A stretch of DNA of 64,000 nucleotides from Neoceratodus forsteri (GCA_016271365.2 CM057453.1:1091319001-1091383000); one strand, 5' to 3'; shown: positions 22,133-32,159, counted from the stretch's first letter. Translations and numbers: made by a program. The notes: generated by a model not told the origin, from the sequence alone.

Positions 22133-22365
22133 CTGGGAGGCAGTATAGCACAGTGGTTTAAGGCCACGAGCTGCAAATCTGGTGACATCCAGCAGACCAG
22201 ACCTGGGTTTGAATCTCACAGCTTCCACTTGTATACTGTGTGACCCTGAGCAAGTCACTTAACTTTCCTGTGCTCTCAGGTCGCTTCCTGTAAAAAGCTT
22301 TCAGCTTAGTGTGCTACTCCTGGTTAAATAACTAAATAAAAAAAAAACAAAAAAAAAAAAACGTA
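22133..22365 (+). mobile_element. MIR/CORE-type tRNA-derived SINE
   Basis: The A box TAGCACAGTGG (22146-22156) and B box GGTTTGAATCTC (22206-22217) form a tRNA-like RNA polymerase III promoter. They are followed by a core, TGTGACCCTGAGCAAGTCAC (about 22239-22258), then TTAACTTTCCTGTGC, which matches the CORE-SINE/MIR central segment from memory. The 3' end (GCTTTCAGCTTAGTGTG, then CCTGGTTAAATAA) resembles the L2-like LINE tail at 42610-42660, suggesting mobilisation by that LINE. An A-rich tail ends near 22362. Confidence 0.85.
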
Positions 22366-22463
22366 GTGCTGCACAAGTTTATTTTCGTGGGTGAGATTGA
22401 AGAAAGCGGCGAGTACTTTTGATGTGGGAGGGGTCGGAGTGATACTCTCTGGGCATCACATGA

Positions 22464-22722
22464 AGCTAGCTGGTACTTCTTCCCATTGGTACTGTGGAGG
22501 ATTTACAACGGGCAAGAGGTGCCAAGTAACAAATCAGAGTGCTGCATTTTGGACCCCATTGTATAATTTAGCAATTTATCCTCCACAGTGTGGGTATACT
22601 GGTTTACCACGGCTGGTGTGATTCGGCCACGAGGTGCAGCCGAAAGTGACTGAACCACACCAGTCGCGGGTAAACCCTCCAGTATACCAGACCCTGGAGA
22701 GATAAATTGCTATTATACAATG
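22464..22722 (+). repeat. Compound palindrome copy 5 (complete)
   Basis: Hairpin 1 (22464-22530) is degenerate: CTTCTTCCC / GGGCAAGAGG still pair around GGAGGATTTACAAC, and the CCAAT is changed to CAAAT. Hairpin 2 (22557-22722) runs CATTGTATAATTTAGCAATT to AATTGCTATTATACAATG; inner arms share GTATACTGG / CCAGTATAC and TTTACC-CG-CTGGTGTG / CACACCAG-CG-GGTAAA. The tip CGGCCACGAGGTGCAGCCG is a stem-loop. The copy at 25501-25752 is its close relative on the other strand in hairpin 1. Confidence 0.88.
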
Positions 22723-23335
22723 TTCCCGTTCTGTTTTTGGAAAAAAGGTTTTTTTTTGAAATTTTTTTTTCAAGATTTTTATTATTGCATGGGGGAAAAA
22801 TAGTTCACTGATATGGGCACTCGTGAGAAGGAGAGCGGGAACACACTCAGTGAGAGAGTCGGGTAGTAAGTGCCAGTGGAACCAGAGCAGAAAAAGACTG
22901 TAAAGTGCAGAGATGTGTGGCTAGCTACAAATTTTAAATGTGGAGTGGTGAGCAGTATCGGACGACAGATGACGGGACTGCTTAGAAGGCAGGCTTCGGA
23001 CACAGGCGCTTACTACAAAGCTGCAGCTTGTCAGCTGTAGGGAACGTGGTGTTTGGGGTAATTAGAAGGGACTGAGGCTACAAGGAGAAACGTGTCTGGG
23101 AAGTTGGCAATACAGACACAGGCGGCAAGGATGACTGTCCCGGCCAGAAACTGATTTAGCCTAAGTACAAGGTGCTGTTGTGTTTTTTTCTCTCAGTTGT
23201 TTCAGGAGAGCAGTATAGTTTAAGTTGCAGTGCTTTGTACTTGAGTTACGGACCGGAGTTGTGAAGCACTTTAGTGGGGAATCAAAATGGCAGGTATATG
23301 TTTGGATTTTTGGGGGTTGTGCTGATCTTGGTAAA
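22723..23335. other. Unassigned spacer with T-runs
   Basis: The first 70 bp are A- and T-runs following the palindrome. The rest contains ATCAAAATGGCAGG (23281), similar to the upstream flank of other copies. No gene recognised. Confidence 0.35.
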
Positions 23336-23337
23336 GA

Positions 23338-23456
23338 GATTGGCTGGCACCTTTTCCAGTGGGTACACTGGAGGATTTACAACACTAAAAAGGTGTCAGC
23401 CAGTCAATGAGAATGCAGAATTTAGTGCTTTCAATTTACCCCATTGTATAATAGCG
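23338..23456 (+). repeat. Compound palindrome copy 6 (hairpin 1 and TATAAT)
   Basis: GATTGGCTGGCACCTTTT pairs with AAAAAGGTGTCAGCCAGTCAAT around GGAGGATTTACAACACT. CATTGTATAATAGCGATTATG follows at 23442-23462. The second hairpin is lost or replaced by the hairpin at 23493-23562. Confidence 0.8.
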
Positions 23457-23492
23457 ATTATGAACTAGGGATTGTAAATGCAGCAAACTGAT

Positions 23493-23562
23493 TGGCCAAG
23501 AGCTCTTTGAAGCTGTGATGATATTGGGCTACATCATCACGGCTTCAAAAAAGCTCTGGCCA
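23493..23562. repeat. 70-bp hairpin downstream of copy 6
   Basis: TGGCCAAGAGCTCTTTGAAG, then CTGTGATGAT, pairs with ATCATCACGG, then CTTCAAAAAAGCTCTGGCCA, over 30 positions with few mismatches; the loop is ATTGGGCTAC. It is preceded by CTGATTGG (CCAAT on the minus strand), as in hairpin 1 of the family, so it may be a hairpin 1 with an unrelated stem. Confidence 0.8.
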
Positions 23563-24300
23563 CCAGTCTCCTTGCTCTCAGAGCAGTTTTCCTTACAACT
23601 GTGCCCATGAGAGAAAGCAGCACAATGCAAGCTGCTGCCAGAAACAATGATCGAGCGGGCCTTCAAAAAATTAAAAAAAAAATAAATTCTACTTGCCATC
23701 TCTTCCTTTCCCTGCTGCCAAAATTTAGTGCCATAAGTCAACCCACTTTTAAAACACAGCTTCCTTTCAACAAAGTGCTACTGTGTGAGAGTTTACTATC
23801 TCCTCTCTCTCTCACTCGCTCCTTTCAGAAGGGCACGCTTAGCGGCCTGTTTACCGAACGCAGTAGCGTTTAAAAAAATTACAGTACTTACTTCCTCTAC
23901 TACCACAACCAAGCTAAATACTGATACTCAAGCGGTACTCACACGCAGATGTTGTCCTGCTTCCTCATGCCACATATCAATCCCGATGCTCAAGTGCCCC
24001 CAAAAAACACAGACACCATACTAAAAGCACTGGCAACCACGCTGAATTTGTTCTACAAAAAAAAAAAAAAAAAAAACACTGTGCCAAAAACAACTAACTA
24101 CCAAGAACCAACAGTAAGTCGACAGTAAACTGTCAAACACAGCAGTGCTGGCAGCCTGACAAAGGTTATCCAGACCATTTACAACAGTGCCACCTGCTGC
24201 CAAGAATTCCAGAATTATTTTGTTAAAAGATACTCTTCCAACATCCGAAAACATGCATTTTAAAAAAAATTTTTTCTTACTGCAAAGAACTTAGACCCCA
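23563..24300. other. Unassigned sequence with an A-run
   Basis: Contains an A-run of 21 at 24056-24076 and no recognisable gene or element. Confidence 0.3.
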
Positions 24301-24500
24301 GTTCAATAATATCAGACTAGGTGGGATATCAGGATATTGTCACTCTCTGGTTGTGGATGCACTGCCCGCGGCCTTATGCCCAACCACCCGAGGCATGACG
24401 ATATCCCATGATATACCACACCCTGTTGTGCATTATTGTTAATTATACAATGGCACGAAGAATCCTGGCCTTTGATTGGTCTGTCTAGGGCTGGACCCGT
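24301..24500 (-). repeat. Compound palindrome copy 7 (minus orientation)
   Basis: On the minus strand, CCATTGTATAATTAACAATAAT (24453 leftward) starts hairpin 2, whose arms share GGGATATC and TGTC/TGAC. The tip is ATAAGGCCGCGGGCAGTGCAT, similar to that at 9138-9278. The half of hairpin 1 at 24454-24500 retains GACCAATCAAAGG (a CCAAT box). The + strand at 24494-24525 carries a further TGTTATCCCAGCAT segment like the arm of copy 8. Confidence 0.78.
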
Positions 24501-25500
24501 GATGTTATCCCAGCATATCATGGAACTAGTCCCAACACAAACAAGACTGCATCAAAGTAAAAAAAGATCACTGCACTTACCATGCCCAAGTTGCCCACAC
24601 TTGGCATGACTGCTGTGCAGTTTGCCAGGACTTCAATGTTTTTTTGTAACATACTGTAAATCCCACCCTCTCACATTCACAAATGAACCCCCACACCACA
24701 AAACAAGTGAAGTAATGTATCACACCTGACAGTAAAACACATTCATTCAACTACTTGCACATTTTTAAATAAAAGGAGTGACATTTAATAAAGTCATCAT
24801 CGAGACAGGCTCCAGATGTCATCAGCCAACTAGCTTCACTAACCCCTTAGCTGCTATAACCTCCTGTTGGAACTGCTACCTTTTAATTCAAAACTGATCA
24901 AGTAGCAAAATGTACTGCCAGTGCTAAGTTTGATAAATAGAAATGGCGCTATGAAGCTTCACTGTTTCTGCCTGCAGCTCGTGCTCGTTCCTCAGCAGTC
25001 ATTCATTTCTCCAGAAAACTGCATGAAGCAGCTCTTAGCAATAATGTAAGTAAAATCTGCCTACTTCAATAAAAGGTGATATCAGCTTATGTACAGAATT
25101 GTTCCGATACAGGCAAACTTGCAGAGTGTAACGGAACACAGGAAGTTTCCCACAAGAGTGCTTTTAGTCACAGACGAAGTTTGAGGACATCGCCGTTTCA
25201 CATTACAGAAAATAAGAAAGATGCACACATCATCACCTAGTCCCAGGGTAGGCAGTGACACTAGGTCAATTAAATTGAAATGCAGTACATAGCTTACCAA
25301 AGAGAATGTGTGTGTGTGTGTGGGTGTGGGGGCTATCAATAAGGTGACTGTTCCAAACAAAAAAAAAAAACAGCTGTTCTACCCACCTGGAAAAACAATA
25401 CAACAGCACTATTTTTTTTTTTATACTTACTATACCTACCCAGTTAAAACATGATTGAAAAAAAAAAACACTTTTTAATCTTTTTATTATTACAAAGGAA
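24501..25500. other. Unassigned sequence
   Basis: No gene or RNA recognised. Contains a short (GT)n at 25308-25321 and several A/T homopolymers. Confidence 0.3.
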
Positions 25501-25752
25501 CCATTCTATAGGAATAATGCCACTACAGAGGTGTGTGGTGCTGGGATAAAGTCACTTCTGGGATGATTAGTCACACTCGGCCTGCAGCCTCGTGCCTAAT
25601 CACCCAAGACATGACATTATCCCAGCACGACACACACTTCGGTATTAATCTTTTATTCTACAATGGAGTTCAAAAATGGCAGGCTGGTCAACTGGCACCT
25701 CGTGCCCATTGTAAATCCTCCACAGTACCAACGAGAAGAGATGCTAGTTCCA
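25501..25752 (-). repeat. Compound palindrome copy 8 (complete, minus orientation)
   Basis: On the minus strand, hairpin 1 (25752-25677) reads TCTTCTCGTTGGTACTGTGG, AGGATTTACAATGGGC and ACGAGGTGCCA, nearly the hairpin 1 of copy 5. Hairpin 2 (25666-25501) runs CCATTGTAGAAT to TATAGAATGG with arms GTGTGT-GTGCTGGGATAA-GTCA on both sides and tip CACGAGGCTGCAGGCCGAGTG. Thus hairpin 1 is like copy 5 while the hairpin 2 stem is unlike it, so stems change independently. The Gypsy LTR begins 19 bp beyond it. Confidence 0.85.
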
Positions 25753-26825
25753 CACTAAGTTGCACCACTGTGTAATGCCCCAAAGTTGGGGCACCACAGT
25801 ATAGAAATTAAGCCTTGGGGTAATAGGTGCCCAGGATGCCTGCTGTAGGAGTGGGCTGCAGAGTACAATAAAGGGGGCCCCTCTTAAGTAAAGCTTTCCC
25901 TCCCAATAAAGGAAAAATGCTGTAAATAATGGAGAAAATGCCTTGTGCACTGTAAATATGGTCCAAAAGCAGACTTTAATGCAGCACATGCAACAATGGC
26001 TTGGATGGAATGCTGTGCTGAGCTGCTCATGCACAGCATTCCAGTCCAAACCATTCTAGAACCAGAAGCTTAGTTTCAAAAGTTTTAACAGTTTTCTTGT
26101 AGTTCCTGCCAGGCTGTGGAGGAGAGAGGGCACCACAAACTAAGGGGGAACCTGTTGAGAGCTTACCTGGTAGTTGAAGCAGTTTCCTGAGGGTTCAGTG
26201 GTGTGCCTGCTCTGGTCTCCAGCCTGGTGAAGACCCTGTGAAGCTCAGTTCAGTCCATGGGTGGTGCGCGAAATAGAAATCATCCGTTTGCCTCGGTTTG
26301 GGCTTGTAGGCCCCCATCGGTTGTTTTTGGACTGCAGTATTTTAAAAGTTAAATCCGGTCCCCCATCGGCAGCAGAGAAGAGCCGCACCGCAACCACATT
26401 GCTATCGGCTGTCCGAGGCCCCTGTCATCCTCCCTGAGTACTCCTCCCTCTGCAAGAATGCCCCGAATGCAGCTATCTTCAACTCGGCCAAGGCGGTGAG
26501 TCAGAAGGCACCACAGAAGTGTGCTGGCTGTCCAACATTAAAGAAAGCAGTTTTTTTTTTTTTTATCTAAATTGCAAGCACCATAGGTGCTGGGGAAAAC
26601 AGCCGAGTGCTGCAGGGCAGGTGGGTCAGAGGAACCTGAATTAATACTTGTGAGGCATGGAGAAAGATGCTCATGGGAGGGGCTAGTAAGGTGACATACA
26701 AAAGTCATGAATATTCATGAGGGCGGGACTAAGGCAGCAACGTAAGACGCAGAGTGACAGCAGGATCTCTGTGAGCCAGATAAATTAAAGGTGCCCAGCT
26801 ACAATAAATTAAAGGGGCAACTCAG

Positions 26826-27235
26826 GCCCGTGATTTAAAGATGGGCTGCCAGGCCCAGGATTAGAGAGGGCACCAGGCCCATGATATTGGGAGGGCTACC
26901 AGGCCCATAATATAAATTAGGGCTAGCAGGCCCGAGGTAGAAAGGGCAGCTAGGCCCAAGTAAAGGAAGGGCTACTAGGCCCATCATAGTAAAGGGCACC
27001 AGACCCCAGTAAAGGAAGGGCACCAGGCCCATAGTAGTAAAGGGCAGCTATGCCCAAGTAAAAGGAAGGGCACCAGGCCCACACTAGTAAAGGGCACTAG
27101 GCCCCAGTAAAGGAAGGGCACCAGGCCCATCGTAGTAAAGGACAGCTAGGCTAGGAAGGAAGGGCACCAGGCCCACAGTAGCAAAGGACGCCAGGCTCCC
27201 CAGTAAAGGAAGGCACCAGGCCCAGTAAAGGTAGG
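26826..27235. repeat. Minisatellite in the 5' LTR U3
   Basis: Irregular repeats of GGGCACCAGGCCCA-AGTAGTAAAG and GGGCAGCTAGGCCCAAGTAAAGG, roughly 30-35 bp each, about a dozen copies. The equivalent array in the 3' LTR (35640-36130) has a different copy number and order. Confidence 0.85.
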
Positions 27236-27499
27236 GTATCCCAGCAAATGGGGAATAGGGCAGCAGGGGTACGGGTAATTAGTGGAACCACGCTGAATAA
27301 CTGGGGCAAGTACATTAGAGTGCTCAGGGGTAGCCAGATCCTAAAGAAGATAGACCCCATGAGGAAAAGGGATCAACTAAGGGGTGCTTAAGCACACAAC
27401 CTGCTACAAAGTGATTATCAGTTATTGAACTGTTTCTACAAACTGTTTATTCTTCCAGTATCAAAACTGTGTGTTATTGCATGAAGCACCAAGACTGAA

Positions 27500-27690
27500 T
27501 TGTATTATATCAGGATTGTGGTTATTGCCCCTGACAGTGAACAATTGCCCCAGATTGTTGCAGTTGCCCCCTGCTCTGTGCAGAATTGCTATTGGTGAAC
27601 AACTTCCCCAGATTGTTGCAAGTTGCCCCCGACAGTGAACAACTGCCCGAGATTGCTGCAATTTACCCCTGCTCCAGGCAAATTGCCCTG
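27500..27690. repeat. Second minisatellite in the 5' LTR U3
   Basis: Repeats of CAGTGAACAA-TGCCCCAGATTGTTGCA-TTGCCCC, about 40 bp. The counterpart in the 3' LTR is at 36430-36650. Confidence 0.8.
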
Positions 27691-28693
27691 AAAGTAAATA
27701 TTTCAGTATAACATGCTAACAGAAGTACCACTGTCGGCATCAGGTTCTGATTCAATCTTTAGCCTCCATCAGCTCACCATAGCAATCTTCAGCCAGCAGA
27801 AGACTTTAGCAACCTCTTGCCCGCTTTAAGTCTGCCGTGAGTAAAATAGGCGTCCTTTAAGTAGTCGCAGCTGCGGTTTCTGATCAGCTTGGAAGAAAGA
27901 CGACTGGAAAGTGTCTCATCCGTCCCTCCCAGATGCCAGCCGGTAGACGAGTCTGTTGTAGCCAAATGTATTCGTTGCCGCTGTTTCTTATTTTGTTCAT
28001 CTGTGTGGAATCCTGATCTTCACTTTTCACCTCTTCTTGCATGTGTCGTCCTGCATTGCCAGTGCAATCCTGAGGGTAGCAGCTCGAGTTTGGTGGTCCT
28101 TCAAGCGGATCTGTCACCAAAAGCAACTCAGCAGTTCTTCTTCATCCTTGGTAGTCCTCCTAGTGGATTCTTCACCAAGTCCGGTGTTCGTCTGGCAGCC
28201 CTAGTCGAGGGTAGGTGCCAGGAAAACCCGTAGCAGTTCTTCATTCTCGGCGACCCTGGTCGAGGATTGGTGCCGAGGGGAAAGTAGCAGATTTCTTCTC
28301 CTCTGGCAATCCTGCAGGTGGATCCCTAGCCACATTTTGGTTCTTCAACCTTGGCAGCCCAGTTTGAGGGCTTTTGTGCCAAGAAAACAGCGTTTCCCCA
28401 GTTAGTCTGTTCACACTCTTGTGTTCCGGCAACCCTCTCATAGGTCTCTTGGTGAGCTTAGCGCAAAGCAAGAGTTCCCCCTTCTCTTCACCCCTAATCT
28501 TCAGTTGTACATGAAGACGACGGAAACCTTCATCTTATGGACTTTTGAGACTGAGATGGTTCACTGATTGTATATTGTATGCTTAGCACATGGTATGATA
28601 AACTGATAAGGTATACTCTGAATGCATAGATTTTTAGGTGGGCAATTGTAAATGTTATAGATAGGAATACTGTAGAGTGACCTTAGGTCGATG

Positions 28694-28796
28694 TATATAT
28701 AGAGAAATAGAGTGATAATTGTTAGCTATTATCTGTAAGTAAGAGTTATTCCCGACTTTCCCTTGGGACCCGTGTCTACTTTCCTGGTGTAATAAA
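28694..28796 (+). promoter_or_regulatory. LTR core promoter and polyadenylation signal
   Basis: TATATATAG at 28694-28702 is followed 89 bp later by AATAAA at 28791, the usual layout for the LTR U3/R region. In the 3' LTR the TATA box is retained (37694-37702) but the AATAAA position reads TATAAATTT, so its signal is changed. Confidence 0.7.
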
Positions 28797-29026
28797 ACCG
28801 CTGGGTATCAAACTTCAGACTGTCTCCTGCCTCTCCTTAAAGGGTGTTTCCTGGCACCCAACCTAATTCGGACCACAGGGTTGTCTCGTCATTCCACCTG
28901 CTTGAGGTGATGCTGGATGTGCAGCTGGGACAGGCGTTCTTGTAGGATAGCATCCCAATTGATAAGCTCGCCGCACTGTGATGTCATCACCATCATAGCA
29001 CATCACATAGTAAAAAGAAAAATTGT

Positions 29027-29044
29027 TGGCGTAGTCAGCAGGAT
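29027..29044 (+). promoter_or_regulatory. Primer-binding site, complementary to tRNA-Ser 3' end
   Basis: TGGCGTAGTCAGCAGGAT begins 19 bp after the LTR end. From memory of vertebrate tRNA-Ser (ending CCTGCCGACTACG plus CCA), the perfect complement would be TGGCGTAGTCGGCAGGAT; only one base differs. This is the minus-strand priming site for reverse transcription. Confidence 0.75.
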
Positions 29045-29073
29045 AGAATTTAAGGAGTCTAAAGCCGGAGCTT

Positions 29074-30420
29074 TTGGAGATAACGATGCAATCAGTACCC
29101 AGGTGTGGTAGTGAAATGTCTGGTGGGGATAACGCAGCTATTGGCAATGAGGATATAGGGATTAGGATGGAAGACAGAGAAAATATACCTCCCTCACCCC
29201 TCACAATGCCATATTACTTTGGAATACCATGGCTACCCCAGTTCACAGGAGAAAAAGATGGAAATGGGTGAGCAGTTTAGGGAGTTCAGATCCAAGATGC
29301 AAGCCATGTTCCGACTGTATCAGGCCTCGAAAGACAGAAGGTGGAGATACTGATCGGTCAGTTAAAGGCAGCTCACAAAGAGGTACAATCATGGCCTGCA
29401 GGTGCAAAGACCACAGCTGACCAAATTTTGCAGAGGCTGCAACAAATTTTGATACTTGAACTGTGTATGGTCTAAAATAAAATTTTCTCTAGAGCACCAA
29501 AGGCCTCAGGAGACCTTTTGGAGTATCGCTAAACCTACAGGAGTTGCTGAGGGTGATTAAAGGGTGGATGTTCAAGAGATCACAGATCCAGATCGGGTGC
29601 TAAAAGAGAAATTTGTGGAAGGGGCATACGGTGAAGCACTTAGATGAGAATTAAGAATGTTGCAGCTTCAAGACCCGGATGCAGGTTTCCACGACTTCAA
29701 AGAGAAAGCCATAAAGGTCCTGGGATCAAGTTGAGCGGGAGAGGATGTGGTGACCTATCCACAGATGGTGACACCTATGGAGTGCAGCATGGCGGGGTAT
29801 CCAATAGAGATTCGGCACGAGAAGGCCCGTGGTGCAGGCAGCCAGCAAGTGAGGAAAGGGTAGACAGAGAGTGGATGTACAGTCGAAGTCCACCAGTGAG
29901 CACCCAGGTCATCTAACAGACACCAGACCCTTTGCGGACAAATGGCACAGGCACCGATCCATCCCATGGCTAACTCCTTGCATCAGAGCTCGGATTTGCT
30001 GGAACAAATAAGCACCCTGACATGAGATATATGTCGGAAGTGTGTCAGGAGGTCATGGGGCTCAAAGAAGGCTGAAACAGAAGCTGCCCAGATGCAGGGC
30101 GATGAAAGACGGCTTGACGAACTCCAGTATCGAAGGAGAGGAGAAGGAAGGCGTCCCACGGAACAATCCGACGGTCAGGGCAGGCCTATATGCCACAAAT
30201 GTGGAGTCAGTGGTCATATTGTGAGGTAGTGTCAGCAGCCTCCAGAACCTGGAGTGGCTTTAAACAGGAATTTTTGGGATGGGGACCGATCCTCGAAGAG
30301 TGCTGAACCAGGTCCAAACTCAGTAATGAACCGAATCGATCGAATTTCATTGGGAGGAGCCCAGCTGTTTCAGTGTTGGTGGATGGAACTGAATTAATTA
30401 CCCTCTTAAGACACCGGATC
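29074..30420 (+). pseudogene. gag-like region with CCHC zinc knuckle
   Basis: Fragments in several frames precede a CX2CX4HX4C zinc knuckle at 30191-30232, read as CHKCGVSGHIVR, a stop (TAG, 30227-30229), then C. The knuckle is the nucleic-acid-binding motif of Gag nucleocapsid. The stop falls just before the last cysteine, so the domain is broken. The N-terminal limit is approximate; the region upstream shows no motif I can name. Confidence 0.7.
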
Positions 30421-31150
30421 CCAAGTCACAACCATGTAAGGGCAGTATTTTCACAGGTACTGGAAGATGGAAGATCTTCAGCTGTTGCCTAAGTCATGGA
30501 TAACATTAATTGCCAGCAACGGAGCTGAAGTGCCTTACTTAGGATACTTAGAAGCAGGTATCCAGCTGGGGAAGAAAGTGCAGAAAGGTCAAGGCATCAT
30601 TATCAGCGAGGCAGAGAGCGATAGCTTACCACCCCTTATCCTCGGATGAATTTCCTTCAGCACTGCCTAAAAGACCTAGTACAGGTTTTGCGAACCCAAG
30701 TGAAGAGGTCTCCGTGTATGGAGAAGAGAGCTTTGCAACAAACCTTACACCTGCTCCAGTGTCACCAACGATTTGAGAGTAGCTCTGGCGAAATTGGGAA
30801 AGTTAAGAGTTTCCAATGCCCGGCCTGTCATTCTAAAGTCAGGTATCGAGACTACCCTATGGTATAAGGCCAAAGTAGGACCTCAGGGCCAAGATTATGA
30901 TACCTTGGTTGAACCATGCCCGACGGAAAAGGAGTCCCATATTGGTGGCTACGGTTACCAAAGGAAGGGTCCTTGTGCGAGTCATAAACACTGGAAATCA
31001 CAACATACTATTCCACAGAAACCAGCCGGTGGCTCAGTTGCATACGGTATTGTTGCAAGATACTGTGGAAATGGAGGACGAAGTTCTGGAGAAGACCAAA
31101 ACACCAGACCCCAGAGAGGAAGGAAAGACCCTGTGTGACTCCGTACCCAC
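30360..31150 (+). pseudogene. Protease-like region and pol N-terminus
   Basis: 30370-30395 reads SVLVDGTELITLL where an aspartic protease would show a VDTGS-type active site, so the motif is altered. 30500-30570 reads ITLIASNGAEVPYLGYLEAG, matching the 'ANG..IPY.GY.E' stretch that follows the active site in some vertebrate Gypsy proteases. Broken by frameshifts. Confidence 0.6.
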
Positions 31151-31269
31151 AAGGACAAAAGAGATTAACCTGGATAATCCCTAAACCACGGTGCAACAGA
31201 AACAAGATGTGATCCAAGTCTTATTAAAGAATTCTGAGGCTTTCAGTCAGCATCCCCTTGACTTTGGGT

Positions 31270-32110
31270 TGGCGGAGGAAGTGCAACATCACATTCACGT
31301 GGAATGACATTCACCCATCAGAGAGAGATTTCAACTGATTCCCCCGGCCATGTACCAGCCAGTAAAGGAAATGATTCGTGAGATGAAGGAGGCCAAGGTG
31401 ATAAAAGAGAGTCATAGTCCTTGGCCGCCCATCGCTTAGTCAAGAAAAAAGGACAGAAAGATCTGGTTTTGTGTTGATTACCAAAAGCTGAACAGCACAA
31501 CACATAAAGATGCATACCCGTTACCGAGAATTGAAGACTCTCTCACTGCTTTACAGTCAGCTGCAATCTTCTCCACCCTAGATCTCACAAGCGGATATTG
31601 GCAAGTGCCCATGGCCCAAGAAGACCAGAAGAAAAATGCTTTTGTTATGCCAATGGGGTTATTCGAATTCACCCATATGCCCTTTGGGTTGTGCAGTGCC
31701 CCAAGAACATTTCAGAGGTTGGTGGAACGTTGCTTAGGAAGTTGAAATTTTCACATTTTTGCTGCTGTACCTTGATATCATTGTCTATTCTAAGAACCAC
31801 CAAGAGCATCTACAGCATGTAGATGCGGTCTTAACCCATCTGATCCGATATGGCTTAAAAGTAAAACCTTCCAAATGCCATCTTTTACAGTCCCAGGTGA
31901 ACGATCTTGGTCACACTGTGTCTGCTAATGGAGTGTCACCTGATCCAGAGAAACTGTCAGCAGTAAAAGATCAGCCAGTACCAACAACAGTACAAGACGT
32001 CCGAAGAGTTTTGGATTTTGTTGGGTATTACCGGAGATTTGTAAGGGACTTTTCTAAAATAGCATTACCCCAAACAAGCTCCTCAGAGGAACCAAGGCGG
32101 GACAAGCACC
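31270..32110 (+). pseudogene. Reverse transcriptase of Gypsy element (catalytic motif damaged)
   Basis: Motifs in order: PPAMYQPVKEMIREMKEAKVI (31340-31400), FCVDYQKLNSTTHKDAYPLP (about 31470), STLDLTSGYWQVPMAQED (31570, motif A with its aspartate), MPFGLCSAPRTFQRL (31680), then YLDIIVYSK at 31768 where YLDDI is usual, so the second catalytic aspartate is missing from an otherwise in-frame motif. The thumb-side GYYRRFVRDFSKIA is at 32020. Several frames are used, with a stop after WPPIA near 31437. Confidence 0.85.
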
Positions 32111-32159
32111 CAAAAGGCAACCAGTCAAGTGGGCCAAAGAGCAACAAGAGGCTTTCGAT

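Larger units (their letters stand above)
25771..29007 (+). repeat. 5' LTR of the Ty3/Gypsy element (3.24 kb)
   Basis: TGTAATGCCCCAAAGTTGGG starts here and again at 34554; similarity then continues for over 3 kb to ATAGCACATCACA (29007 and 39342). The LTR therefore has TG...CA ends. TATATATAG (28694-28702) and AATAAA (28791-28796) give a promoter and polyadenylation signal about 90 bp apart near the 3' end, so U3 is about 2.9 kb. Two internal minisatellites occupy 26826-27235 and 27500-27690. No gene is carried despite proline/glycine-rich ORFs over the repeats. No matching target duplication was found at the two outer ends. Confidence 0.88.

Noticed and set aside
22133..22220. A/B boxes considered as a functional tRNA gene
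   Set aside because: No cloverleaf or terminator; the following CORE segment and A-rich tail mark it as a SINE.
20739..25752. Palindromes with GGCC-rich tips compared with parvovirus-like terminal hairpins
   Set aside because: The resemblance is only in form. No replication or capsid gene lies between copies, and the flanks look like ordinary nuclear repeats.
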